Shown here one piece after another: positions 10,945 through 21,949 of a DNA stretch of 64,000 bases (the stretch's first letter is position 1; every line of letters starts with the position of its first letter). Under the pieces are notes generated by a model. It was not told the DNA's origin. It saw only the letters and a program-made list of their open reading frames with translations, and did not search any database. Source of the DNA: Vombatus ursinus (taxonomy: Eukaryota; Chordata; Mammalia; Diprotodontia; Vombatidae). A program made the translations under genes and the position numbers. The stretch spans positions 7,475,632 through 7,539,631 of the forward strand of contig NW_020949602.1 in NCBI RefSeq assembly GCF_900497805.2, in the 5' to 3' direction.

Positions 10945-11716
10945 CTGGGCTCATTTCTGGGCACTTTGGGTTGGGAAGGATATTGTTAAGCTAGAAAGGG
11001 TCCAGAATAGGGCAACCAGTATGGTCAAAAGCCTTGAGCTCATGATCTGTGATGATCTGTTGAAGGAAATAAAGATATTTATTCTGGAAAAGGGAAGACT
11101 TGGGGCCGGGACATGAAGGCTGTCTTCTAGGATTTTAAGGGTTGTCACATGGAAGAGAATTAGATTTGCCTAATTTGGACTCAAAGAATAGAATCGGGGA
11201 CAGTGGGTAGAAGTAGCATAGAGGTAAATTTAAGCTTGATGTCTGTTAAAGCTTTCTACCAATTAGAGCTTCCCTAAAGTAGATGAGAGACTGTCTAAGT
11301 TGGTGGTGGTTCTAGGCAGTTGGGTGGTACAATGGCTAGCTCCCTGGACCTGGAGTCAGGAAAACCTCAATTTAAATCTAGCCCCAGATACTTACTAGCT
11401 GTGTGACCCTAGGAAAGTCACTTCACCTTTGTCTGCCCAGTTCTTCATCTATCAAATGAGGCTAATAATAGAAGCAGGGTTATTGTGAGGATCTACTGGT
11501 ATCAAATTTGTAAAAACACTTTGCAAACCTTAAAGCACTACATAAGGGAAATGATGGTGATAACAACTATAGTGGGTTCTTTCTCAATGGAGTAGAAACT
11601 GGATAGCCATTTACCTGTTACATTGTACTGGGAATTCTTTATTTTTTTTTTCTTTTATCATTTGGAGCAATAGCCACCAAAGTCCCTTCCAACTCACAGA
11701 TTCTGGAATCCTTTGG
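10945..11716 (+). mobile_element. CR1/L3 LINE 3' end, split by SINE-W
   Basis: Sense CR1/L3 blocks: tttctgggcactttgggttg, aagctagaaagggtccagaa, cacatggaagagaattagat, and after the SINE at 11314-11570 the continuation agtgggttctttctc... to gtcccttccaactcacagat. This is the end of the CR1 ORF2 and its 3' UTR. The order across the SINE is continuous. Confidence 0.75.
11314..11570 (+). mobile_element. SINE-W inserted in CR1
   Basis: Starts aggcagttgggtggtacaat, passes ctggagtcaggaaaacctc and actagctgtgtgaccctagg, and ends with a MIR-like tail. Flanks gtggttct (left) and gtgggttct (right) look like a worn short target duplication. Confidence 0.8.
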
Positions 11717-12059
11717 TACACAAAGAATTTTAAATCAAATTACCCCATTTTGAATTATGATGTCACCTTCATTAGAACTATCTCCTTCCAATATAATCAG
11801 TCATGGAACTTAGTGTGCTCCTATTGTGGTAGTTAGTTGCCTAATCTAGATGTCATACTTGGTGTCTAGTTTTGTCCCAAGGAACATCTAGTGATGAAAA
11901 GGCCACCACCATTCATGGCGTTGGGTAGTAAATGAAGAGTGAATGACATCAAGTATTCAATACATGAAAGATTCCTAATTGAACATTAATTCTAGACTCA
12001 TAGACTTAATACTTTATATCTAGGAGGGGACCCTAAATATCATTAGAATAAAGATGCAT
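11717..12059. other. Unassigned sequence
   Basis: Nothing recognised as gene or repeat. Confidence 0.35.
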
Positions 12060-12280
12060 TTGTATTAGTTGTATCATAGAATATTAGATTTAGATAGAGC
12101 TAGAAGGAAAGTTGAAGATCATCCAGTCCAACTTCATCATTTTCACAGATGAGGAAACTGAGGGCTAGAGAGGTTGAGTGATTTGCCCAAGTTCAGATAA
12201 GTAGTAAAGGCAGAGCTGGGATTTGATCCCAGGCCCTCTGATTCCAAAGCCATACCACTTTCCACTATAATGCACTACTT
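12060..12280 (-). mobile_element. MIR SINE, antisense
   Basis: Contains cagatgaggaaactgagg, gatttgcccaagttcagat, and gatttgatcccaggccctct, the antisense MIR core in order, preceded by the tcatagaatattagatttag lead found in many mammalian copies. Confidence 0.85.
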
Positions 12281-13294
12281 TCCCTTTTCCTAAAGAAGAC
12301 ATTAAATATATGTGATTTTATCAGTACAGAGAGCCTCTCTGCTAAGCCAGATTCAACTTCTCTATCCCTAGGTAGGAAAGTTCCCCAGAGTTCCAAAAAC
12401 ATCATTCCCCTGTAGTCAACCTGGTGATGAATTAGCCTCATTGGACCTCTGAAAATAAACATGTAGTCCATTGCAGGTCTCAACATCAAAGCCTAACTAT
12501 ATTTGAGGTGTTGGTGTATCTTTTAGGAACCCAGAATCATCTCCATGCCATGATAATGTCCCAGAGCAACATTGGTGGAAAAATAGAGTTATTTTCCTAT
12601 TCTTTGGAGAGTATTTCATTGCTACAATGCTTCCATGAATATATGAACTAATTGATGAAGAAAATCTCTCTAATGGGACTGAGTGTTTTCTCATCCTATG
12701 GGAATTTTAGCCATATCCTTCCACAAGTAACTCATATAGGGTAGGGAGCCAACTAACATGCTGGATGCCTTCCTTTAGGTCTTTTAACATTGAACAGATG
12801 CAATGAAGCATTCAAGCTATTGACCTCTTTTCATCCCTCACTTTCTAGACATGACCCACCTACCTCCTTTTCCAAGCAGATGCTAGCTTTGATGTTATCC
12901 TCTTCATCCAAGCCGTAATTGATAATATGCTATCATCTGCTTATGACCATAATGTGTCTCTCCATTACTCTCTGCATCACTTATAATTTGGCTTCTTTGC
13001 ACATTACAGTGTTCATGATTTGCAGCCTGGAGAAATATCAGGAGAATATTGCATTTTTGAGCTGAAGGTTTTGCTGCAACAAGCATTATTTAACCTAGAT
13101 AGAATGTCCAACCAATGATCCAACCAAAGCTTAACTAGGATGAGGGGATCAGCTCTTTGCCTCAGGGCAGCAAAATTTAGAGTGCACAGAAATTTAATAT
13201 GCAAACTTTTCCAGAAACATGCATAGCACCTAGTTAACAAGATTAGGTAGTTGAAATAGGCTCCTATCAGTCTATTCCCATGGTTAATTAAATA
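12281..13294. other. Repeat-poor block, about 1 kb
   Basis: No interspersed repeat or gene is recognisable. Open frames on the minus strand (up to 75 codons) overlap one another in different frames and show no domain. Confidence 0.45.
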
Positions 13295-13380
13295 ATATAT
13301 ATAACATATAAATAAAATAATAGCTCATATTTAGAAAGCACTTTGAATTACAAAGTCTTTTATATGTGTTGTAGCACATA
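13295..13380 (-). mobile_element. SINE 3' end fragment, antisense
   Basis: Short antisense tail (aataatagctcatatttaga, agcactttgaattacaaagt) of the SINE-W/MIR-like 3' part. Confidence 0.5.
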
Positions 13381-14040
13381 TGAGCCTCTGTATAATTTGT
13401 TTCTCCCTCCTACTCAATGTAATGTGTCTTAATTATTTCTGATATTATTTTCACATTTTGAATTACAAAGTTGATTTCAGGATGCATTTCACAATATTTG
13501 CTCAGTGTCAAAGTTATTAGTTATTGATGACTTATTTACTACACTCTTCCTATTTTTTGAGAAGTTACTGGTGGGAGCATGTCCAGAATTTTAAAAAATT
13601 ACTCCTGAAAGAAAGGCATAGTGAAAGTTCAAGACTACTTACCTCATTTCCTGAAACCCTTTCTGAGCCCTCACTCTTGGACTATTCCTGTGATACTATA
13701 GTTTGGCTTCTACCTGGCTTTTTGTCTGCTCATATTCCCAATTCCCTTTCTTCACTTAGCCCTTCACCCAACATTGGCATTCCCATCATCTCCATTCTGG
13801 CTACTCCTCAGGCTTTCTGTAACTGCAATGGTTATTGAATTTTGTCTTCATGCTAGAGCTGTGGTCTCTCTTTTCTCATGATCCAGTTCTTGTGTCTATT
13901 TCCCTCCCCGTATCGAGAAGGGGTCATCTGATGAACCTCAGGACATAACCAAGCCTTTCCCAGAGCAGCAGTACTGGGTGATACTTGGTCTTCTTGCCAC
14001 TTAGTGGTAACATGTGACAATTTAGTGTCAATGAACAGCA
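13381..14040. other. Unassigned sequence
   Basis: No gene or repeat family recognised; the 104-codon plus frame at 13524-13838 shows no recognisable domain. Confidence 0.4.
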
Positions 14041-14510
14041 TTCTTTCAATAGATATTTATTAAGCACTTATTATGTGCAAAGAATAGTGCTAAGGACTGA
14101 GGATGTAAAGATAAATAATGACACAGTCTTCTTTCTAGAAACTAATATTTTGCTGGGAGATCTATGGCATAAAGCCAGATAAGTATACTGTAGAGTGGAG
14201 AGTGATCTATCAATCAATATGCCAATATTTATTAGGTGCTTTCTATTGTTCAGATACTCTGCTAGATGCTGGGGAATATAAATACAAAGAATGAAACAAT
14301 TCCTTAGGGATCAATGTATAAAAAATCCAGAAAGAGGAAAACTTGGAAAAAAGGAGAATACTTTGAGCTGAGAAGGTCTGGGAAAGATTAATAGAGGAGG
14401 TGGCACCTAAACCTTGGAGGAAGAGAAAGATCCTGGCAGTCAGAGAAGAGTGCACACTCAGGCGGCAGAAGGATTTCAAGATTGAAGAGGACTAGGAAAG
14501 GCTTCCTATA
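14041..14510 (+). repeat. Family O repeat, two starts in tandem
   Basis: The family O lead (atatttattaagcacttatt, atgtgcaaagaatagtgcta) occurs at 14045 and again at 14225 (tttattaggtgctttctatt). The second copy runs on to the interior phrase cttggaggaagagaaagatc, so two overlapping insertions or an old duplication are present. Confidence 0.55.
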
Positions 14511-14554
14511 AGAGGTGGCAGACCAGTTAGATTAACCCAGACCTGAAAAGAACC

Positions 14555-14668
14555 CATACTTTAACATTCTCAACAAATAGTCACCTAATCTTTGCTTGAA
14601 CGCCTCGAAAGAGGGAGACTCACCCCCTCTTTTGGCAGCCACTTTAGGACAGCTCTGTTAGGAAGTAT
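14555..14668 (-). mobile_element. CR1/L3 3' end fragment, antisense
   Basis: Antisense CR1 phrases: tcacctaatctttgcttgaa, ggcagccactttaggacagc, tctgttaggaag. It stops at a TATG microsatellite. Confidence 0.6.
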
Positions 14669-14808
14669 ATATGTGTATGCATGTATGTATGTATATATCT
14701 ATGTGTGTGTGTATGTTTATATATGCATATGTATGCATATGTATAGGTGTATGTGTATGTATGAATGCATGTGTGCATGCATGTATGTATGTATGTACGT
14801 ATGTATTT
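14666..14808. repeat. (TATG)n microsatellite
   Basis: Imperfect TATG/TGTG/CATG tetranucleotides. It produces the Tyr/Met/Cys-rich plus-strand frame that overlaps it. Confidence 0.9.
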
Positions 14809-14879
14809 CTTATCAAATCTTCTGAAGAATAGGGAATATCCTACTCAAAAGCACCATAGAAGAAAAAGAAATGCCAATT

Positions 14880-15235
14880 CCAGTGGTTTAGCCAGTGGTT
14901 CAATTTGGATGGATTATAGAGTATAAGAAGAAGAGTAATGTCTGTTGATGCTAGAAGGGTCAGTGAGGGCCAGAGAGGGGAAGGCCTTCAATGTTAAACT
15001 GAGAAGTATGTTTCATATCCTTGAGGTAACAGTGAGCCACTAAAGGTTTTGGAGGGGGTGGGGATGATATTGCCCAACCTGTGCCCGAGAAAGATGATTT
15101 TAGTAGCTATTGAGAAGATGGATTTGAAGCATGGAGGCCAAGTGGGAAGTTCTAATCCACTCAGTACAGAAGATGTACCTAAATGGTGGACTTTGGAGTG
15201 GAGTGAAGGGAGCAGTAGGCACTAACCCAGAACTG
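14880..15235 (+). repeat. Family O repeat, 3' half
   Basis: Phrases aaggccttcaatgttaaact, ttgaggtaacagtgagccac and agatgattttagtagctatt match the second half of family O as also seen at 18000-18150. Confidence 0.55.
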
Positions 15236-15619
15236 TCTGCTTATAATCAATAAAGGCCAAAGAAAAGCTACTATTTATTTCAAGGTGGGCATTGAGATCT
15301 CTGCAGCATTGAACTCAAAGTGCTTAGACTTAGGGAATATTGTGTTCCCTCTGGCCCTGGCTCTTGCTGCTCTGGAGACCATCCCTTCAAACATTTGGAT
15401 GGTATCCATGAGCTGGCCAGATGGTGCTCTCAAAATCATGTAAATTGCACTTTCAAGATTAATACTCAAGCAATACATCTGATCTCAAGGTTACAGATGG
15501 TGGAAGATAATTTCAGAAGTGCATGGTCATTTCTTGAAGCTTAAAAAGAAATGGCAATTCTTCCAGATGGTTACAAGCTTGTTCTAAGAAGTTCAAGCCC
15601 CTAAAACTGTAGGTATAAG

Positions 15620-16185
15620 GATTGGACTTATGATTTCATTGGAATAGAGACCTCCAAAGTGAGGAAACTCCTCTGCCAGTGTAGGCCAATACCCTTCTCT
15701 GCAACTTATAGTCTTAGAGAGTTGCCAGAGCACTGAAAGGTTAGGTGACTTATCCAAAATCCCATAGCCAGTATGTCCATCCCAATTGTGGTTTCACTGC
15801 TAATTAGAAGCAGTTAATTGGTGTAGTGGCTACAGCACGGGACCTGGAGTCAGGAAGCCCTGAGTTTAAATCCAGCCTTAAAACTTACCAACTGTGTGAT
15901 CCTGGGAAAGTCACTTAACCATTGACTGCCTCAGTTTCCTTTATTATAATATGGGAATAATAATAATAACATCTACCTCACAAGATTGTTGTGAGGATCA
16001 GAAAAGATACTATTATTTTTATAAAGTGTTTGACACAGAGTAGGCAGTGTATACATTCTTATTCCCTTCCCTTAGTGCAATGGATGACTCAGAAAGTATT
16101 TCAAGCAGAACTGGAACTCAAGTCTTCCTGGCTATGAAGATGGTTTTCTATCTATTACAGCACACTGGTTCTTGTTACCATGTTG
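15620..16185 (-). mobile_element. SINE-A (second tRNA-type SINE), split by SINE-W
   Basis: SINE-A antisense: atgatttcattggaatagag, gcaacttatagtcttagaga, ttgccagagcactgaaagg, then SINE-W (15808-16072), then gaactcaagtcttcctggct and the 5' end. The same SINE-A blocks are seen at 48318, 49150 and 50035. The break and resumption show that SINE-W came later. Confidence 0.65.
15808..16072 (+). mobile_element. SINE-W inserted in SINE-A
   Basis: Head cagttaattggtgtagtggc, then gacctggagtcaggaagccc, tgtgtgatcctgggaaagtc, tcacaagattgttgtgagga and a MIR-like tail. Confidence 0.8.
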
Positions 16186-16229
16186 CTTAAGTACTCTCTA
16201 TGAGTACAGAGGAGAATCATTATGATGAG

Positions 16230-16495
16230 CATAAGAATATTAATAACAACAATAACACAACCAACAGTAACAAGACCCATTTCCATAATACCATAAGTTT
16301 GGCAAAGTGCTCCCAACAGTCCTATGACGTAAGTGATCCTAGAACTAGGAATCCTATTTTAAAGATGAGGAAATGGAGGCTCTAAAAGTTCAATTATCCA
16401 CAGTTACATAGCTAGAGAGTGTTGAAAGTAAAAGAACAACCCAGGAATTCTGGCTTTTTAGTCCAATTCTCTATCTACTAAGTCATACTACTTGT
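16230..16495 (-). mobile_element. SINE-W/MIR, antisense
   Basis: An AAC/AAT-rich tail at the left, then ttaaagatgaggaaatggag, cacagttacatagctagaga and tctatctactaagtcatac at the 5' end. Old copy. A 61-codon plus frame crossing it is a by-product. Confidence 0.65.
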
Positions 16496-16509
16496 AAAGA
16501 AAAACAAAT

Positions 16510-16744
16510 AACTGTGCACAATAATGATAATGATAATTTTACTAAGAGTAATAATGATATTTATTTATGGTAATAATATTAGTGATATTATTTATCCTAA
16601 TAGTAATAGCTACTTTGGGAGAATCATAATGCCGTGGTCACACTTGTTGCAATGATAGTTTTAAAGGAAGCATTCTAAGATCCAATCCCTTCTTGGGTAT
16701 CATTGAGTAGAAAAGGGGTAGGAATATGCCAGTAACCATGCCAG
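16510..16744. repeat. AT-rich (TAA/GATAAT) tract and unassigned bases
   Basis: Imperfect ATAATGATAAT repeats to about 16610, followed by unassigned sequence. Confidence 0.5.
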
Positions 16745-17130
16745 CCAAGAGCAGGAGCTGTGGATGATTAACCTCCAGAAGAGAAGTCCTAGATGTGACA
16801 TAATATCTGTTTTCAAGTACTTGAAGGATCATCATGTGAAAGAAAGATTGGGGATCTGCTTAGCCCCAGACAACAGAACCAGGAGCAGTGAATCGAAGGA
16901 TGCAGGGAATCAGGTTATGGTTCAACATAAGGAAAACACCAACAAACTTCCTAACAAAGATTTTCTAAAATGGAATGGTCTGCTTGGGGTTGGGGAGTTA
17001 GGAGGGAAAATTGCTTTCCCTTCATAGAGGTCTTCCATATTGGATATACCCTTATGCATGTGATGACGGAGGGTCCTGAACAGAAATAAATGGTTTTGGG
17101 GTCCCTTCTAAGGCTGTAATTCTGAGGTTC
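16745..17130 (+). mobile_element. CR1/L3 LINE 3' end
   Basis: Sense CR1: ttttcaagtacttgaaggat, gaaccaggagcagtgaatcg, ttcctaacaaagattttcta, tggaatggtctgcttgggg, then a worn 3' end at gtcccttctaaggctgtaat. The 87-codon plus frame at 16764 overlaps it and partly keeps the old coding frame. Confidence 0.75.
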
Positions 17131-17139
17131 ACTGAGTCT

Positions 17140-17412
17140 GTGGCATGATGAGAACAGCTTCCAATCCCACCCCTGACACCAGTTGAATGACTATGCTCAA
17201 ATCATTTAATCCTTCTGAAAACGTGGTTGCCTTATTTGTAAACTGGGACTCTCTCAAAGAGTTGCGATAGGGTAGTTCTTAGACTGTGAGTTCCTCAAGA
17301 ATGAGAAATGTTTTGGGGTTTTTTTTTTTGCCAGTTTTATATCATCCATGCTTAGCATAAAGTCTGGCCATTGTAGTGCTTAATAAATACTTATGAACTG
17401 ATTGACTGATGG
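17140..17412 (+). mobile_element. MIR then L2 3' end
   Basis: 17140-17270 holds a worn MIR (gaatgactatgctcaaatca, ccttatttgtaaactggg). From 17272 an L2 end follows: agactgtgagttcctcaaga, gtgcttaataaatacttatg, attgactgatgg. Confidence 0.65.
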
Positions 17413-17475
17413 GCTCAAGTGAGATAATGTAGGCAAAGTGCTTTGTAAATGTTGTTGTTCAGTCATTTCAGTCAT
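17413..17475 (-). mobile_element. SINE tail remnant with RTE-like end
   Basis: gttgttgttcagtcatttca is the antisense form of the tail gactgaacaacaac found on RTE-tailed SINE-W copies. Only the tail region survives. Confidence 0.45.
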
Positions 17476-18325
17476 GAATACAAATACAAACAGAAAGATG
17501 GTCCCTGCCCTCAAGGAGTTTACATTCTAATGGGGGAAAGACAACAGAGAAAAGAGATATGAAAAACAAGATTGGATGCAAGGAGAAGAAAGGAGCCTTC
17601 ATCTGGGGGGATAAAGGAAAAGAATTCTGCAGCGTGAGGAATAAAGTGTAGAGAGGAAGGAAAGAATACATAAATAAAAATACAGAATAAACCAATAAAA
17701 GAAAATAAGTAACTTGGATGGCATAGGCACTTTCTGTAAAATAGAGATGTCTGGATGAATTGATCAATCAAAGAAAGAGGCTGCAGAGGCCGATTGATGA
17801 TGCAATAGGGAGTAGCAGAGAAAAATGTTTGCAGAGCCAGGAGTGGGGCCCAGGCATTGGGTAAGGTTTATGCCAAGGCACCAAGATGAGAAATGGAATT
17901 CTGCAAATGAGGAACAGATAGAAGGCCAGTCAGACTAGATAGTAGAATGAGAGAAGAAGAAGAACATCCAATAAAGTTGGAAAGTTAGGTTGGGGCTGGG
18001 TTGTGTAGACATTTAACAGCTAAGAAGTAGAGTTTATATTTGATGTTGGAGGCAATAGGTTGAATAGGGGAGTCTCAAGGTCAGATCAGCATTGGCACTT
18101 TGGCAGCATTCCAGAGGATGGACTGGAGTAGGGAGAAACTTGGGGCAGGAAGACCAGTTAGGAGGATGCTGCAGTAATCTAGGTGAGAGGTGATGAGGAT
18201 CTGAAGCATGGTGGTGCTTATGTGAGTGGAGGGAAGGACAAGGATATAAGAGATGTTGTGCTTAATAACAGAGGCCTCTATCAAACAGGGCAGCTGTAAG
18301 AACCAAATAAACTGAAATATGAGTA
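17476..18325 (+). repeat. Family O repeat, longest copy in the window
   Basis: Runs from caaggagtttacattctaat through ggttgtgtagacatttaaca, tatttgatgttggaggcaat, tcattggcactttggcagca-like text and gaccagttaggaggatgctg to a worn end near aaccaaataaactgaaatat. This 850-base copy covers nearly the whole family and is the best template for identifying it. The 83-99-codon frames on the minus strand are by-products. Confidence 0.65.
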
Positions 18326-18346
18326 ATGCCTCCTCCCCCCCCACAG

Positions 18347-18559
18347 GTTCAGTGGCTTTCATTGTGCCCTGCACCTATGAGAAGGAGGCACACCTCCAAA
18401 CTGGCCAAGGGCATTCTGAGCTACAATGCCACCTACCTGCTGGAGTGCAGAAAGGACTTCTTCACTTTGGAGAGGGACTCCACAAAAGTCTGTAGAGAAA
18501 AGCCAGCTCCTACCTTTGAATGGTGGCCAAGAGATTCCCCTGGAGCTGCAGACATGTCG
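18347..18559 (+). pseudogene. Sushi (CCP)-like exon remnant
   Basis: A pyrimidine-rich tract ending ccccccccacag at 18346 is a good splice acceptor. The next 213 bases (71 codons, open) translate to a segment with Cys at residues 7, 34 and 49 and Trp at 59/60, beginning CPAPMRR and containing YNATYLLECRKDFFTLERDS. Spacing Cys-Cys 27, Cys-Cys 15, Cys-Trp 10, and the Y..C..F motif suit a complement control (sushi) module, as in complement regulators and many extracellular proteins. A fourth Cys is absent in this frame; a Cys (QTCRY) lies in the next frame near the end, which fits one frame shift. A gt follows at 18560. I infer a decayed CCP exon; a real divergent exon or chance are alternatives. 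Confidence 0.3.
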
Positions 18560-18914
18560 GTACAAAGCCCCAATTTGTCCCTGGACTCTCTAAGCAGACT
18601 CCTCTTGGTGATGTTCTTCTCTCTTTCCTTGACTGAGCTGATAGCTTATTTCACTCCGAGTCAAAAAACTTCTTTACACTGCTGTATTTCTTGAGCCATT
18701 CTGATCTGTATAACTCCCTCAACTACCACTTATTGTTTACTTTAACAAAGAGATCTCCTAGCTATTCTTGATGTATAACCAGAGTTTGGCGGGAAGTAGC
18801 TAAGCTGCTGAGGGTTAACTAAGTATGACCCTCTTCTTGAAAGCAATCAAGTAAAGTAACATTGATTCAGGGTCCCAAAGTTTTATGCCTCAGACCCCCA
18901 GTATTTAAAGTGTG
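18560..18914. other. Unassigned sequence
   Basis: No further exon or repeat recognised downstream of the sushi-like segment. The frame stays open to 18694 but without recognisable motif. Confidence 0.35.
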
Positions 18915-19220
18915 AATGATCTGTCTGTCTGTCTGTCTATCTAACTATCCATCTATCATCTATCTATCCCTCTGTATCAGATGGATATAGATGGATATAT
19001 ACACATATGGAGTAGAATTATAGAACTGAAATATATGTAAATATATATACACATATAATTAGAATTACACAATATATACATATATATGTATATATACTTT
19101 ATTTATATGTGTTTATATGTATGTGTCTATATGTATACACATATGTATATGTATATGTTTGTGTGTATATATACAGAGAGAGATATAGATCTATCTATCT
19201 ACCTATCTGTCTATCTATGA
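18915..19220. repeat. Compound microsatellite (TCTG/TCTA)n, (TA)n, (TATG)n
   Basis: About 300 bases of TCTG/TCTA, ATATAC, TATATG and again TCTA units with short interruptions. Confidence 0.85.
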
Positions 19221-19539
19221 CTTCCTATCTCTAGGAGATAGTTGAGGGAAGGAGCAAATCCCCAACTATGTCCTTTTTTCTGCTCCTCACAAAGATAAAC
19301 ATCTCAGTTTCCCTTGGAGAGGGAGGGTGGGTGGGCCTGAATCTACACACAAGGTGAGCCATCTTTATATTGGACTACAACCTATACAGATAGATGTCCC
19401 AAAAGTTTTATTGCAATCTAAGTTCACAATTAACCTTCCTTGGTGGAAAAAGAAGTCTGGAGAGTTAGGAGAGGAACCCAGGCATCAGGTAAGATCAGTA
19501 TGAAGTTTGGTCATTTTATGAGTTTAGGTTGGTTTTAGA

Positions 19540-19950
19540 AGCAGATACTACCATGTCACTCTACCAACTCCAAGGACTTCCTATTACCTCTATGATAAAA
19601 AGGTAAACTTTGTTTAGCTTGTAGCTATATATCCTGCATAAGAAAATTTCTTGGCAAGCTTTAACATTCCCATTTTAAGAAGGGGCCCAGGCCAGCCACG
19701 TTCACTATTTCCTTGCTCTCTGGACCCTGCTCCTGACTTTCCAAACATCTTTTTTCACCATGCCTTCCTGCAGGTACACACACCCACACACCCACATTTC
19801 AGTTTCCTGCAGTATGGTACCTTCTCCCATTCAAATGTAAATTCCTTGAGAGAAGGCTTGCCTTTCTTTCTGTATTTCTATTCCCAAGGTTTAGCACAAT
19901 GACTGGCACATAGTAATAATTATAAATACTTGTTGATTTATGTAATACCA
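19540..19950 (+). mobile_element. L2 LINE 3' end
   Basis: aaggacttcctattacctct, atgataaaaaggtaaacttt, then caaatgtaaattccttgaga, ggtttagcacaatgactggc and a final aaatacttgttgattt. L2 blocks in their usual order. Confidence 0.75.
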
Positions 19951-21164
19951 GCTACTATTATCTTTCCTTCCTGTTCCTTAACTAAGCACTAAACAGTGAC
20001 TCAACCTCCTCTTGGAAGCCCAGGGGATTGTAAAATTCTAGACTATGATTCAATAAGTTAGTTCTAGGAAAGTCCATTACTAAAACAGAAGTGAAGAGGG
20101 ATCTTAAGGCATTTGATTCCCCATCAAGGTGGCAAATTACGAGGGGAGAAAAGTGAAATCGTAGACTAGCCAAATCATCGCTAAGCTAGGCAGAATGACT
20201 TTGCTTGGTTATTTCCCCCACTATTCCCAAGAGAACAGCCACTGTCCCCTTTATTTTGTGTCACATAGAGCTGGAGTCCTCCTACAGGGATTCCAAACAC
20301 AGAAATAGCTGCCTAACTGTAGCCCCAAATCACAGCTGCCTGACAAGGCAGCGATAGGAACAGTGTCCAGAGAGCCCAGTGCTGCTGAGTCAGCGAGGAA
20401 TAAATACTTTCTTGATAGCTCTTCAGCTTTGAGTAGCAGAATGGAGTTGGGGGGGGGGGGCGGTAAGAAAGCTTCAGCATCAGGAAACGAGAGGGAATTG
20501 ATTTAATGTTATTATTTGTATACTTCTGCAAGAACTTAAGGGCCAAACTTCCTAGCTGAAGGCCTTGTAATCCATACATCCTCCAATTTGACATTGAATG
20601 GCATTGCCAAGAACCAACTGGCACCAGTGGCCATTATCTACAAAACCCCGATGAAACGTTTGTCTTAAAGAATGTTATTCTGTTCAGTGGGGCCATCATT
20701 TTATAACAGGTAGTTAGCAGTGACAGGTGAGCCATAATCTTTCTACCAGCCATCATGAATCAAAGAGCAGGTAGGAAAGCCATCTAACAATATATTTGTT
20801 GCCATCTTGTAGCTCATAAAATACAGTGCCCTTAGTTGGAGAATGGTAGATGGATAGTGCAAAATACCATTTAGATCATCCTTTAACCTCAGAGTTTAAC
20901 TGAAATGAAAGCTTTCTTAATCTGCCAACCCAATAAAGATTTTTTTTCCTCAGGTTTCTCCTCCACATCACCATCCGAATTTATGCCCAAGCTACAGACT
21001 GTCTATTGACATGACTGCCCATTCTACAAGATGGAAAGTAGCTGTCACAGACAGCCTCTTAGCCAAGGATGAAACCTACCATTTTTTAAAATGAGAAAAA
21101 GAAAATAAAAAGAAGAAACAGGCTCATTTCCTGCTGTGAGAGGCGGCATGTTTGTAATGGATAC
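19951..21164. other. Repeat-poor block, about 1.2 kb
   Basis: No recognisable interspersed repeat, apart from a run of 12 G at 20449-20460. No gene: minus-strand frames at 19982-20173 and 20313-20624 show no domain. Such blocks are where a conserved regulatory element would be looked for. Confidence 0.45.
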
Positions 21165-21470
21165 CACAGTTGCCTTGGTTGGTGCAAATCTCACTTTCAT
21201 CACTTACTAAATATGTGAACATGGGTAAGTTATCCAACTTTCCTGACCTTCCATTTTTTTCATCTGCAAAATGTAAATTATAATACTTGTAGTTACTATA
21301 TCAAAGGGTTTTGCAAGCCTCAAATGAGATAATGAATGTAACCTAAAAGGACTGTGGCAATTCCAGTTATGTTGATGATATTGATCATAACGATAGGGAT
21401 GGTGATGGTCATAGCCCCCATGATCCTCATGGTAATGGTCATGGTGATGGTAATATGGTCAAGGGAACCT
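21165..21470 (+). mobile_element. MIR-like SINE with (ATGGTG)n tail
   Basis: Sense MIR-type body (cacttactaaatatgtgaac, atgggtaagttatccaactt, catctgcaaaatgtaaatta, caagcctcaaatgagataat), then a tail of GATGATATT, GGTGATGGT and GGTCATGGT units. Confidence 0.65.
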
Positions 21471-21790
21471 ATCAGAAAGAATGTTTCTGTGAATTCATTT
21501 TGAATTACGTACTTGAAATAAATTTGATCAATGTTTCAAATTTCATGAACACAGAAGACTTACTCATTTCAAATTATCTGTTGGCAAACATTTTGCTTCA
21601 AGGATGACTACGAATCAAATGAAAAAATGTGTATTGAATCCCTGTGCAAATATAACAAAATTGGCCACGTATGCCAAACTACAAGCAATATATTTATGGT
21701 CTCAAAGACCAACTCATCAACTTTCTGATATTTCCATTGAATTTTAATGAAAGGCAGACAGCTACAAGAGAAACAAATATTCTGATGCCC
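21471..21790. other. Unassigned sequence
   Basis: No gene or repeat recognised. Confidence 0.35.
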
Positions 21791-21794
21791 CTGA

Positions 21795-21945
21795 ACTAAG
21801 AATGACTGATACTTATGTAACTCTTTAAAGGAGATAAAGTGCTTTACATACGTTATCTTAGCTGATCCTCATAGCAATCATGTGAATAAAGTGCTACATT
21901 ATAGTATATCATTTTATAAATTTTACAAATGAGGAAACTGATAGT
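21795..21945 (-). mobile_element. SINE/MIR fragment, antisense
   Basis: gataaagtgctttacatacg, ttatcttagctgatcctcat and tttacaaatgaggaaactga are antisense SINE 3' and core blocks. Confidence 0.6.
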
Positions 21946-21949
21946 AGTT

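Noticed and set aside
18915-19220. Direct repeats that might be a CRISPR array (also 1870-2015, 54640-54850)
   Set aside because: Simple-sequence microsatellites without unique spacers, in a mammalian genome.
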